Source of the DNA: Yamadazyma tenuis
Taxonomy: Eukaryota > Ascomycota > Pichiomycetes > Serinales > Debaryomycetaceae
Assembly (NCBI RefSeq): GCF_029203305.1
Contig: NC_089461.1
Span: forward strand, 1,116,001 to 1,180,000
Direction: 5' to 3'
Length of the DNA stretch: 64,000 nucleotides
Both the position numbers and the translations under genes were made by a program. Below, piece by piece: positions 51,533 through 60,842 of this stretch. Each line of letters begins with the position of its first letter. The stretch's first letter is position 1. Under the pieces are notes generated by a model. That model had not been told where the DNA came from and did not search any database. It saw only the letters and a program-made list of their open reading frames with translations.

Positions 51533-52489
51533 CTATATCCCCACCAACTCACTGCCAAACTCCAAATCGTTCACGTTCACCAAGTCACATCCCATCTGAA
51601 TCAACGCCATATTGTGCTTGTACACCAATGACTTGGGCCAGTCCACACCTCCCCAGATCCGAGTCTTCATGCCATACTTGTGAGCAATGTTAATGAACCT
51701 GGCAAGACTCACCAGCTCTTCGTGCGAAAAAGGTCTTGTTTGGAACTCTTCATTTCCCAAGAGCTGTGTCATGGACGCAGATGCCACTTTGGAAAACTTC
51801 GAAACCTCCACCATCTGAGAATTGCTCATTGATTTGAAGTCTTTCAAAGGAGCATCCAAAAATGTGTACACCTTTGGTTGGGCCTTGACAAGCGCCGAAG
51901 GAAGGTTTCCCGTAAGTATCACTGTCAACGGCCTCTCCACAAACGTATCCAGCTGGGAATCGTAGTAACTCAAATAGTCCTGGTCAATAAACCTCTGGAG
52001 CTGCGGTTGCAAATATTCAAAAGTGTCGTTGGCGTCCAATTTTATATCCATCCAGAGATACAACAGGGTCTCGGGCGAGTTGAAGAACACGCCGTGTTTC
52101 ACATCGGGGTCAATATTGGAGATCTGGGGGTTTGTGGATTGAAGAAATTCAAAAAGTGGGTCCAAATACAAAGAGTTAAGGGTGAGGTTGTTTCTGAGAA
52201 ACACCTGGTTGTGGCCCACGTACGCTTCATCATGGTAGAAGGTTGTGGTTGCGATGGCGGTGGTTACCTGATAGTTTTGTTTGAATTTCCAGATGTCGCT
52301 TTCGATGCTGCGACACCCATGGGCTAAGGCATCAAAGAGTGGCTGTTGCCTCCAGTAGTCGTTATGGCTGTGAAGCGGCTTAATATCAACGTCACGTGTC
52401 AAAGACTCGACCGTGTGCACGTGAGCAGCTGGTGCTTGGGAAAACGACAGCGAGATTGTCGCCATAAATGGCTTGAATGCGTTGATCAT
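51533..52489 (-). CDS. AIM6: Aim6-family protein (GDPD-like TIM barrel)
   Basis: A 318-residue protein matching yeast Aim6 over most of its length: PLHSHNDYWRQQPLFDALAHG (about 38-58), SIESDIW (E-x-D, about 61-67), GHNQVFL, GVFFNSPETLLYLWMDIKLD, RPLTVILTGNLP and KTRIWGGVDWPKSLV near the end. The H-x-H-N-D and E-x-D pattern in a phosphodiesterase-like barrel suggests a metal-dependent hydrolase, but the activity is unknown; the yeast name (altered inheritance of mitochondria) comes from a screen. The first 22 residues are hydrophobic/Ser-Ala-rich and could be a signal or anchor. It is shorter than the 390-residue S. cerevisiae protein because the N-terminus is reduced. Confidence 0.85.
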   Translation of the reverse strand: MINAFKPFMATISLSFSQAPAAHVHTVESLTRDVDIKPLHSHNDYWRQQPLFDALAHGCRSIESDIWKFKQNYQVTTAIATTTFYHDEAYVGHNQVFLRNNLTLNSLYLDPLFEFLQSTNPQISNIDPDVKHGVFFNSPETLLYLWMDIKLDANDTFEYLQPQLQRFIDQDYLSYYDSQLDTFVERPLTVILTGNLPSALVKAQPKVYTFLDAPLKDFKSMSNSQMVEVSKFSKVASASMTQLLGNEEFQTRPFSHEELVSLARFINIAHKYGMKTRIWGGVDWPKSLVYKHNMALIQMGCDLVNVNDLEFGSELVGI

Positions 52490-52607
52490 AATATGTCAAG
52501 AACAGTTTTCGCGAAATGCAAATTCGCTAAAGCGATTGCAAAAGTACATCAAGATATCTTTTACTCTACTTACATGTCTAAATACCAGAATCTACACCTC
52601 TTCCCGG

Positions 52608-53606
52608 TCAATTCTTGGTCTTTTTCATACGTAACAACCGCAAGATCTCCACCAACTTGATGGAGCCCGTCAACAACTCTTCCTTGAAGTAAAACAAGAA
52701 TGCAGCCGTCGAAATCGACTGGAGTAACTTCACACTCAAACCTCCGTACAAACCTTCAACTCCTTCTTCGCGCAAAATCTTCTTAATTTCTTGCACCATC
52801 GACAACTTGACATCTTCCACCGGCTTGGCCTGTTCTCCGCCCACCTGCTTCTTCTTTATGTGCATCCTAGCTTTCAACGTGATGTACGGATACGTCAAAG
52901 ACGTAGCAATCAACTTCCCGAATGCCCCAATAAAGAAGGCCTTACCAGACGTGAATGAGTTCTTACCATTCCTCGAAACAACCAAGTTCTTGACCTGCTC
53001 AAATATAGTATACTGAATAATTGGGTTCACCACCAACACCAACGCCGGGAAAACGCCGGCAAACAATGTCCCAACCCCATCAGTCTCTATGATGCTCAAC
53101 AAAGTCCCGAACGTGGACGTGGACCGGTTCTTGCCATCTTTGTCAGTTTCCTTTTTAGCAGTCATAGTTCTGGTGTTAGCCACCCAAAACGGGTTGGAGG
53201 CCACACAGGTGATGGCTCCTGCAATTGCCCCCGTCACAATTGACTGCAACGTCGATAACCCTTTGCCTTTCCGCGTGGTCAACGCATTGGCTCTTAAAAA
53301 CACATTACTTGTTAACTCATAGAAATAGTAGTAGATGAAGTTGGTCAATGTGATTCCATAAAGCGCCGATTCCAAACCCGCATACAACCCAAGCACACCC
53401 TTTTCGGCGATAATCTGACGGCCGGCTTCAATAGCTGAAGGCTTGACGGTGATGGTATGTGGGTCATTTTCTTCATGTTTTTGCTTTGATTTCTTGCTGG
53501 TTTGGGCGAGAGTGGAAAGGGTAACGAGGGGGTAGGTGACAACCATGGACAACGCACCCCCACCGGCTCCTGCAATGGCGTGGGCCAATTCTTCTACGTC
53601 CGACAT
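52608..53606 (-). CDS. peroxisomal adenine-nucleotide carrier (Pmp47/Ant1 type)
   Basis: A 332-residue mitochondrial-carrier-family protein of the peroxisomal branch (Candida boidinii Pmp47, S. cerevisiae Ant1, human SLC25A17), which brings ATP into peroxisomes for fatty-acid activation. Three repeats are present, but the P-x-D/E-x2-K/R signatures are altered as in that branch: TYPLVTLSTLAQ (about 24-35), SNPFWVANTRT (about 138-148) and TYPYITLKARM (about 236-246). A loop after the first helix is Lys-rich (KKSKQKHEEN). The N-terminus ELAHAIAGAGGGALSMVVTYPL matches Pmp47. Divergent from a small membrane-protein gene. Confidence 0.85.
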   Translation of the reverse strand: MSDVEELAHAIAGAGGGALSMVVTYPLVTLSTLAQTSKKSKQKHEENDPHTITVKPSAIEAGRQIIAEKGVLGLYAGLESALYGITLTNFIYYYFYELTSNVFLRANALTTRKGKGLSTLQSIVTGAIAGAITCVASNPFWVANTRTMTAKKETDKDGKNRSTSTFGTLLSIIETDGVGTLFAGVFPALVLVVNPIIQYTIFEQVKNLVVSRNGKNSFTSGKAFFIGAFGKLIATSLTYPYITLKARMHIKKKQVGGEQAKPVEDVKLSMVQEIKKILREEGVEGLYGGLSVKLLQSISTAAFLFYFKEELLTGSIKLVEILRLLRMKKTKN

Positions 53607-53832
53607 GTTTGGTGATGTGTGAGTTTTGTGGGGACAAATTGAATATATAAATAGTGAAGATTAAACCACGGATCGCACTTTCACATGTTTTGTGGAGGTG
53701 GGAAGACGACGACCTGAGCGACACGCGGAAGCCCTTGCGGACGGGCTTGGGAATTGCCTGCCTAATGCGGCAGTCGGTTCATCGCGCCATATTTTAATTG
53801 TTTCTCACCTGTTTGGCTGCTTGGTTCTACTA

Positions 53833-54141
53833 ATGATATTTAACGAAACTAGAAACGGATTGGCCAAGAAGTTCGGAATAGTTTCGGTCGGGGCTATCTG
53901 CTTAGCTTACTTTGGAAAGGCGCGTGCTAGCAGTTACAAACAGGGTCGGCACACCAACCAGAGTGATGCGTTGGTGGACAGTCAGACTAAAGAGTTTTCC
54001 ACTGACTACTACTATCCAGGCAAGAATGAAGAGAATGGCGAGTATAAGCGTCGTAGCGAGTATGTGGGGGCTGGAAGCAGTTACAACTCGCGGAGGCCGG
54101 GCGATCGGTTGACGATGTTTAAGATTTTTGACAGAGATTGA
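53833..54141 (+). CDS. small single-pass membrane protein, unknown
   Basis: A 102-codon ORF from ATG 53833 (an upstream extension lacks ATG). One membrane segment, FGIVSVGAICLAYFG, at about residues 14-28, preceded by a short basic N-terminus (RNGLAKK), then a hydrophilic Tyr/Ser-rich tail (STDYYYPGKNEENGEYKRRSEY, truncated here; ends in RLTMFKIFDRD). This topology is common in small mitochondrial or ER proteins. I do not recognise the family. Convergent with the DENN-type gene. Confidence 0.45.
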   Translation: MIFNETRNGLAKKFGIVSVGAICLAYFGKARASSYKQGRHTNQSDALVDSQTKEFSTDYYYPGKNEENGEYKRRSEYVGAGSSYNSRRPGDRLTMFKIFDRD

Positions 54142-54297
54142 GATTTGTTGAATGTAAATAGTAATACACATGATGAATGAGATGTCTGATTGGACGCGGG
54201 TCCTTGAGCTTTCTTTACGTAGCCGATGTTTCTGAGTGGGCGTTCGGGGTTTCAAGTAGGTGTACTGGGTGATTGAGTGTTCATGTTCCCAACGGAA

Positions 54298-56193
54298 TTA
54301 CTGCCCCAGAAGCTCGGCATATGCCATTTCATACACCATGTTGCTACGGAGATAGTTGTCTAAACACCACCCACACAAGAAGTTTTCGCTGAGCTCCTGG
54401 AGAATCATCACTATATTACCTTTGACTTGGTTGTCCCCATTGAACAAGTTTAGGAGAAGAAACTCGATACCCTTGTTCTTGTCGAAGATGGTTATATTCC
54501 CTCCGTGAAGACTGCTTTTTTGTAGCGAGGAAGAGCTGCTGGGAGGCACCAAGAACGTCACCAAAAGAAATATCTCGAGTGATTTGCCAGAAATCAAATA
54601 CTTCAACATATTGAACCAGATTGTCCGCTCTTCTTGTACATTGGACAACCCGCTTAGTTTTTGAAGGTGATACTGAAGGTCTATCATGAGATTTAACTCG
54701 TTCAGGAGGTTTTGTAGTCCGAGGTTATAAGAAAACCTATTTGAATATAAAAGTGAGTTAAACCTCCGCACAATCGACTGGTAACAGCTCACTTCAATAA
54801 GCTTAGAAGTATCATTGTTCCAATAGTACCCAATTCCCTGAAGAAGTAATATCTTCTGGTCCTTTTTGGCAACCAGAAGACCTATGTCCGTGTCATGGAA
54901 GTTCTTGGAGCTTATGAGAATTCGGATAATCTCGTTGATATGTCTTCTGAATATGAGTTGGATAGTGGTCAAGTCATCATTGTAGTTGAACAAGCTCAAC
55001 TGCAAGTTGGACAAGAACTTAGCGTCTTCGCCAATAATCGAGTTTTGGAAATGTTGGCGGTTTAGTCCTTCATCCAAGTTTTTGGAGAGCAAGATCTCGT
55101 TAGAGTCCAAGTCATACAACACATCCCACAACGATTCGTTATTCTTGAAGAACGGGTTGATGGTTCCGGCCAAAAACGAGTCACACTGCTCCATTATATC
55201 AATTTTCGACACGTCCACAATGGGGAAAATGTTATAATTACTCAAAAGACCTGTCAAGATCCCTCCACCGGTGACGATTTTTAGAATAGTCAACATAAAG
55301 TCGATAATGTAACCCGAGGACTTGTCGTAGCTCAACAAGATGACCTTTTTCCCGGTCAAGATGGCATTAATCATTAATATTATAGATGGGGTCAGAAGCC
55401 CATAGATGGTAAGCTCATAATTCAAGTATTCGGTAGATAATTTGGACCCCAATAGCTGGATCAAGTTGGCCTTGAAGTTTATGTCGGTGGGGTTGAGGTA
55501 GTCATCCAAGTTATCTGGTAAGTCTATCATGGGGATCTTGATGGGGATATTCATATTATTAAAAGTCACCACGGAATTATAACTAAGGTCTTTGCGGATG
55601 AAAAGGTCCGGGTTGGTAAAGTCCTCAGTGTCGAACAACTTGCGGCGGAAAGACTCGTCGTAGTATATTTTGTCGTTGATAGGCAAGTCCAAAATAGAAG
55701 TTATTAGCAACTTCTTGATGATGGAAATATCCTTGTCGTCCTCATGCACCTGGAAGCTTTTGGCGTTTATGGCGTTGTAGAGGTTCTGAAGCACCCCCAT
55801 GTCGCTGCTTCCAAAGTAGCTGTCCAACGCAATCATCAATAACGGTTTGAAGTTCTTGAAGTATCGCAACTTGGTGATGATGGCAAGAGCTTTGATCACA
55901 GACCCTCTTTTCACCAGCTCGTCCTTGACATTCATCACGAGGGTGTAGAGGAAGTATGGGTCGGGTTCACATTTGGCGTCGGACAAGTATTGGAACTCTC
56001 CTGTGGATGAATTGCGATAAAGAAGAAACAACGTGTAGTCTTCTGAGCGTTTGTGGATTTGGTCAGGAATCATCAATTCGGGAAGAAACACCAAATTGGC
56101 GAGCCCCGGGAGTGACACGGGGATCTGATGAAGTAGTGACGGGCCTTTGTCGACGTGAAACTCGGCCGTGACTATGAATTCGATGTTTTTCAT
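54298..56193 (-). CDS. DENN-domain protein (Afi1/Anr2-like)
   Basis: A 631-residue protein whose N-terminus (IEFIVTAEFHVDKGPSLLHQ, then IPVSLPG, FLPELMIPDQIHKRSEDYTLFLLYR) is the opening of an uDENN/Afi1-type domain: an AEFD/H-x-x-x-G-P strand followed by LPD/MIPD-x-x-H-x-R-x-x-D. A central block (LLTPSIILMINAILTGKKVILLSYD, about 270-295) resembles a cDENN core (the GKKVI strand). The remainder is helical. Yeast relatives (Afi1, Anr2/YKL047W, Avl9) act in polarity and vesicle traffic, and DENN domains are often Rab/Arf regulators (known). The exact ortholog is uncertain. Two RTGTCGY motifs lie 63-94 bp upstream of the start. Confidence 0.6.
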   Translation of the reverse strand: MKNIEFIVTAEFHVDKGPSLLHQIPVSLPGLANLVFLPELMIPDQIHKRSEDYTLFLLYRNSSTGEFQYLSDAKCEPDPYFLYTLVMNVKDELVKRGSVIKALAIITKLRYFKNFKPLLMIALDSYFGSSDMGVLQNLYNAINAKSFQVHEDDKDISIIKKLLITSILDLPINDKIYYDESFRRKLFDTEDFTNPDLFIRKDLSYNSVVTFNNMNIPIKIPMIDLPDNLDDYLNPTDINFKANLIQLLGSKLSTEYLNYELTIYGLLTPSIILMINAILTGKKVILLSYDKSSGYIIDFMLTILKIVTGGGILTGLLSNYNIFPIVDVSKIDIMEQCDSFLAGTINPFFKNNESLWDVLYDLDSNEILLSKNLDEGLNRQHFQNSIIGEDAKFLSNLQLSLFNYNDDLTTIQLIFRRHINEIIRILISSKNFHDTDIGLLVAKKDQKILLLQGIGYYWNNDTSKLIEVSCYQSIVRRFNSLLYSNRFSYNLGLQNLLNELNLMIDLQYHLQKLSGLSNVQEERTIWFNMLKYLISGKSLEIFLLVTFLVPPSSSSSLQKSSLHGGNITIFDKNKGIEFLLLNLFNGDNQVKGNIVMILQELSENFLCGWCLDNYLRSNMVYEMAYAELLGQ

Positions 56194-56342
56194 CTTGGGT
56201 CTTGGAAAGGTACAAATAGCGGTTTTAGGTTAGTCGAGCGCGCTCGTCGAGGGACACGACATTGTACCGAGGCCAGGCAAATGTCGCGGCTTCCGCTAAA
56301 CTGATACAATATTGACATTAATACTACAAACTTACAAACAGC

Positions 56343-58028
56343 TTAGTTTTTTTCAAAGTAATCCTCCATTTCTTGGTCCAATTGTTCAAGAGTCTTCTTT
56401 TCCTTCTTGGGTGCCTTTTTCTTGGGGGCGGCCTTTTTCTTGGGAGCAGGTTGAGCGGGTTGGTTCTTTTTGGCCTTAGCAGCTTGGAGTTTGGCCTTAG
56501 CAGCTTGCACCTTGGCACTACCCACTGGCTTGATTCTGGAGGCCAAGTTGGCAGGCCTTTCACCGATTCTCAGGGCCAATGGTCTCTTGGAGGGGTCGAT
56601 AATCAACTCCAACTTCAACTTGGAAGAGCCTCCATCGATGGGAGCGCCATTATATTTTTCAACCGCCTTGGCAGCTGAGGTGCTACTCTTGAAGATAATG
56701 GTTGCAATACCCTTGAATTGGCCCCTTTCATTGTAGGACAACGCAATGTTTTGCACACCACCGACTTGAGCTTGAAAGAAATCCTAAAAGAGGTTGGTTA
56801 GTTTGGGAACGGAAAAAAATTGGTGAGTAGGGAAGAGCTGGGATCATGGGAAAAGGGAACAAGGAAGCTCATGGAAAGTTGAAAGGGATTAATACGATGG
56901 AATATAACTTGCAACCGTAGAGGGAGAAGAAACTCAGCTGTTCAGACACCAAACATCGGTAATGAACTCCCCACAGAGTAACTGAATACCTGCGGTGGTG
57001 AACAACCTCATTAGACATCCACCACAGTGTAACCGAATACCTGCGGTGAGAACACGGAACCTCATTATGGCTTTAATGGGAGTGTCTATTTGTCTCTGAT
57101 GTTTGGGACTTGGGTCTTTTCGTTTACGGATGTGAATCAGGAGAAGGCACCCTAAAAAGTTACACGTTTCTCCCGAATCTCGTCCTTGCTAAACAGTCTG
57201 GGAGCAAGCCGTGGCAATGGCCATACGTATCGTACGTTGTCAGCTTTTTTACTCCTTAACAGCGTGAGCGCGAGTTGGTATGAATGAAGATTTTTCAAAC
57301 TCGCCATTCTCACTCCAGAAGCTGGATATGAGTCGAGGTGCACATGACCAGGTCACTTGGTCTGCCCTTACTCAATCCCAGGGTGAGTGTAGTGGAAAAA
57401 CCAAGACGAGACTTGTTCATTCCGTTATACCAGGGGCCTGGAGCCACACTTTGAGCCGATATCTCAGCATAATCCATTATTCAAGCTTTCAAGCTTTGGA
57501 TGAGCACGTGTGTGCAGTGACGGAACGATGCCATAAACATGACACATGTCATAAGCCATACGTAGCCATGAATAGCCATGCATTAAGACAGCGACAGCAT
57601 AACACATAACACATGAATAGCCATTAGCCATGACCCCAGCGCAGACGCCACTTGAACCAGCCGGTGATACATCACCACTTCTTAGTGATAAATCACTAAG
57701 CTGGATACACAAACACGTCTTGCCAGACCATTACTCTTCACACCAGTGCCAGCACTGGCGGGAAACACTCGTAGTGTTAAATACATACTTTGATAGCATT
57801 GATAGGAAGATCTCTTGGTAAGCCGTGCACAACCACCTTGGTGGCGTACGTGGTATCCAAGATCTTCTGTTTTTTCAACTGCACTGCCTTGGCCAAAACC
57901 TTAGCAGCAGGCTTGACAGGCTTTTTGGACACCAAGTTTTTGGACTTGGGAGCCGTTTTGGTTTTGGAAGCGAACTTCTTTGGTTTGGAGGAGATGATAT
58001 CGTCTAACGATTTATCTAAAGAAGCCAT
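56343..58028 (-). CDS. YRA1: mRNA export adaptor Yra1 (ALY/REF), with 1-kb intron
   Basis: RNA-binding adaptor of the TREX complex that recruits Mex67. Exon 1 is 57789-58028 (80 codons, MASLDKSLDDIISSKPKKF...), the intron 56784-57788, and exon 2 56343-56783. Joined length is 226 residues, the same as S. cerevisiae Yra1. Exon 1 holds the N-terminal box (LDKSLDDII, UAP56/Sub2-binding) and a basic region, then the start of the RRM (TTYATKVVVHGLPRDLPINAIK). Exon 2 completes the RRM (DFFQAQVGGVQNIALSYNER, GIATIIFK) and ends with a Lys-rich region and the C-terminal box LEQLDQEMEDYFEKN (also Sub2-binding). The intron interrupts the RRM at the same place as in S. cerevisiae, where it serves autoregulation. 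Confidence 0.95.
56784..57788 (-). other. YRA1 intron (1,005 nt) with hairpins and internal repeat
   Basis: Donor GTATGT (57788-57783), acceptor CTCTTTTAG. The only branch-like site near the acceptor is AACTAAC (56797-56803), not TACTAAC as in most other introns here. Within the first 125 nt after the donor are four perfect inverted repeats: AACACT/AGTGTT (57764-57778), CCAGTGC/GCACTGG (57743-57758), CTTAGTGAT/ATCACTAAG (57681-57700) and GGTGAT/ATCACC (57663-57676); a fifth is ATGACA/TGTCAT (57539-57552). A 27-bp direct repeat with two mismatches lies at 56971-56997 and 57022-57048. Confidence 0.85.
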
Positions 58029-58651
58029 AATGAGATTAGTGTGATGAGGAACAGGAAAAACTCGTCCAGTTTTCAAGGCGTGCGAGGAGGGTTGGGGAGC
58101 GGGACACGACGGTCCTGGGGCACCGCACATAAATGTCGTGCATTTCGCGGTACTCCCTGAGGGGCCACAAAGACACCTGTGGAGGGGAGCTGGCTGGGGC
58201 CACAGTTAACACCGGCAACAATTCCAATACCTGGCAATTTAGTTCACTTACCTGCGAAGATCCCGGACATCTGCTCCCCTATTTGGAAATTATTGACAGA
58301 TCGGCCCCTTCAAATATTATGAAACGCAAAAAGCTTAAACGGTATAAACTCTTAGTTTCCCGGCGACTTTATGACCCCCAGTACATAGATCCCGGAGTTG
58401 AAAGCGCATAAACGCATTCCATTTGTTTCTGTGTTACATCGTGATAAGCACCTCACAGATAAAAATTCAATGTTGCAAGCCTCATATCTGTCCCGCTTTT
58501 TCGTGTGAAAATTGCAACCATAAGCGAGAACAGATAAGACATTCGTCACCATAGGACACTAGCACAATTAATTTTCGTTTATTCTACACCCATACTGGTA
58601 ATTATACTCTAGCTAATAATACATACACAAAGAAATGAACATCCAATCTTC
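58029..58651. promoter_or_regulatory. YRA1 promoter and 3' flank of STP-type gene
   Basis: Contains one RTGTCGY site (ATGTCGT, 58133-58139) about 105 bp upstream of YRA1. The remainder has only short unconvincing ORFs and no recognisable RNA gene. Confidence 0.4.
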
Positions 58652-59944
58652 TTAGTCCGATCCCAACACAGTTCCACTGCATTGTTGCTTGACTATATGG
58701 TTCTCCAACCACTCTATATTATTGGAAAAATAGGAGAAGCACCCGGCACAACGACCCCCCACCAAGCTCCGCTCACAGCTCTTGGTGCCCGGGGGATAGA
58801 TGAAATGCAATGCCTTCAAGTGGGTTTTGAACGTATCTCTTCGGGAAAACCCACCTGTGGGATGACATTTTGTACCTTTGCCAGAGCCATCGGTGGCCTG
58901 GTGATCCTCGTTGTAGAAGGGGCACCGGAAGGCCTTCAAAGACTGGTGCTTTTTCAAGTGTCGCGTCAAGTAACCTTTTACCTTAAACCGGGCGTCGCAG
59001 AAACTGCATTCGAATTTATACACTTCTTCCTCCGAGTCCTCGGCTGCCCCTGGAGCCTCGTCGGCCAATATGAGCTCATCCTCCTCTACCTTAATTTTGG
59101 GTTTTTTGAGGGTGGCACTTTTGGCAGGTATGTTCTTTCTCTTTTTTTGGTCGGGTGCGGCCATGGTGGTCGATACACCAGAAGTAGCAGGAGTAGAAAT
59201 CAGAGCCATAAAATCCAACCTGTCACTGGCATCGGTGATCTCGCTGTGGAGATCAAAGTCCACCGACGCGATCGAAGGGTTGTGGTAGCTCACTACCGAG
59301 AAGTCTTTCTTTTTAAAAAGCTCGTCATCCAAAGGACTGATATAACTTTCAGTGGAACTAGAGTAGTAATCCAAGTTTGCCGAGTGGGGCTTGAAGTCGT
59401 TGAAGTAGTAACCATCACTACCTCCTACCATGTTGAGGTGGAAGTGGCTGTCACTAAGCTCATTGGCAGATTGCTGACTGATATAAACCGGTTGGGTGCC
59501 ATACGCCTGCTGAGGCTGTTCTGGGAGGCACAGGCCGTACCGCAACTCGAGCTCCTCCTTCTTGATGTGAGAGGTATGGTAGTGGGAGGGCTGGGCCGAC
59601 AGTGCCAGAGGCTGAGGGTTGGAAGTCTCGTATACTCGGTATTCACCGGAATAAAAGGTCGGGTTCTCCAAGAGATCGTAGATTTGGTCCTTGTCATTCT
59701 GGTATATTTCCAAGTCGTCAACGGCGCACGCCACCGGGAGTGACACAAGTGCCTGGCGGGTCTTGTTGCTGAGGTCTTGAATATTCTTTCTGGCGATGGG
59801 AGGAAACAACAGGTCGAGTTTAAACACATACTGGAACACCGAGAGGCGCAATTTCAAGAGATTTTTTTGGATGAAGCCTCCAACAACCGGTGAGGGCATC
59901 CTGGAGGCAGCCAGGGGGAAAGGCATGTTCAAAAGTCCTAACAT
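58652..59944 (-). CDS. Stp-family C2H2 transcription factor
   Basis: A 430-residue protein with the distinctive Stp zinc-finger region at the C-terminus (about 310-425): FECSFCDARFKVKGYLTRHL, then AFRCPFYNEDHQ, CHPTGGFSRRDTFKTHLKAL, HFIYPPGTKSCE and CAGCFSYFSNNIEWLENHI. The N-terminus (QKNLLKLRLSVFQYVFKLDL, about 26-45) is an amphipathic/hydrophobic segment placed like the latency motif (region I) of Stp1/Stp2, which are cleaved by the SPS amino-acid sensor protease Ssy5 in S. cerevisiae and C. albicans (known). The middle is Ser/Tyr-rich, with a basic KKRKNIPAKSATLKKPKIK stretch before the fingers. The family is secure; which of Stp1-4 is not. The processing role is inferred. Confidence 0.8.
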   Translation of the reverse strand: MLGLLNMPFPLAASRMPSPVVGGFIQKNLLKLRLSVFQYVFKLDLLFPPIARKNIQDLSNKTRQALVSLPVACAVDDLEIYQNDKDQIYDLLENPTFYSGEYRVYETSNPQPLALSAQPSHYHTSHIKKEELELRYGLCLPEQPQQAYGTQPVYISQQSANELSDSHFHLNMVGGSDGYYFNDFKPHSANLDYYSSSTESYISPLDDELFKKKDFSVVSYHNPSIASVDFDLHSEITDASDRLDFMALISTPATSGVSTTMAAPDQKKRKNIPAKSATLKKPKIKVEEDELILADEAPGAAEDSEEEVYKFECSFCDARFKVKGYLTRHLKKHQSLKAFRCPFYNEDHQATDGSGKGTKCHPTGGFSRRDTFKTHLKALHFIYPPGTKSCERSLVGGRCAGCFSYFSNNIEWLENHIVKQQCSGTVLGSD

Positions 59945-60842
59945 TTTAAGCCTTAGGCAGTAGATTAAGTTGTGAGCAACTTTCGGGTGTTTTGAAAATG
60001 GTCGAAAAACTTAGTGCGGGTGGGCAGGATATATATGAGCATTGGCAAAAGAAACTTTTTTATCAAACCAAAATGCGCTATAGTGGGAAAAAATGTCATA
60101 CGGCACCAAAAATCCCAGGTTTGTTTTTTGTACTGTGAAGGAGAACTAAGCCCTCAAAATCTTATTTGGAGTTTTAGATTGGCTACGGGATTGATAAGAG
60201 ATAAGACAATGTCACCGGACTTTTTGGAGGGTTGGACCTGGAGGTGATAGGGTCTTAATGGGGGGTATGGTTTCTGGGTGTGATGAGGTACCAAAAATAG
60301 GATGACAGGGCGATCGGAGCGTGCACTGCATGTAGTGTCAGTGGCCCGCTTTAGCTTAATGGATCCACAGTCAGTGGGAGAACAAGGATCTTCGCGTGAT
60401 TTCCTCGCTTGGGGGACTGCGGGCAGGACGGGAGAGGAATGGGGTGGCGGCCCATGTCGCGAGAGGCTAATAGAGGGGGGATGAGAGGGCTGGGTGACTG
60501 TATGTATGCCTGGTTGCATGTCTGTCTATGGGGAAGGAAAAAGTTGATAGGGTTGGGTAGGTGAGACATTCATCGCTATATGATCGTGGAAAACTCAACG
60601 GGCTATTTTGAGTTCGTCGCTGTAGTTCCTGAAACGGAGTATTTACGGGGCGGTGCGACATTTCTCCCGGGTTTATGATTACATCAGCCCTGGCCGCGCA
60701 CGCCTCCCTTTTACGGTTTATTGCGCCAATATATGCCCAGTGCACGTCTCGAAGTCCTCGATGGTTTTGCTGGCGTCGCGCGGTGTGTGCACGACATACC
60801 CTCACTTACAACTCATCTCTCTCACTCAACACACAAACATCA
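59945..60842. promoter_or_regulatory. divergent regulatory region between STP-type gene and helicase
   Basis: 898 bp without a convincing ORF. G-rich tracts on the plus strand at about 60220-60260 and 60400-60540, and two RTGTCGY sites (60655-60661, 60791-60797) on the helicase side. An A-box-like string at 60352 has no matching B-box. Confidence 0.45.

Noticed and set aside
53607..53832. Possible intron joining an upstream exon to the small membrane-protein gene (TACTAAT then AACTAG near 53829-53852)
   Set aside because: No suitable donor after an ATG that does not overlap the neighbouring carrier start; the simple ATG at 53833 explains the frame.
58682..59743. 353-codon open frame antisense to the STP-type gene
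   Set aside because: It lies wholly inside the zinc-finger gene, has no domain signal of its own, and is explained by codon bias on the other strand.
60352..60362. A-box-like string TAGCTTAATGG upstream of the helicase
   Set aside because: No B-box follows within tRNA distance and no acceptor stem pairs.
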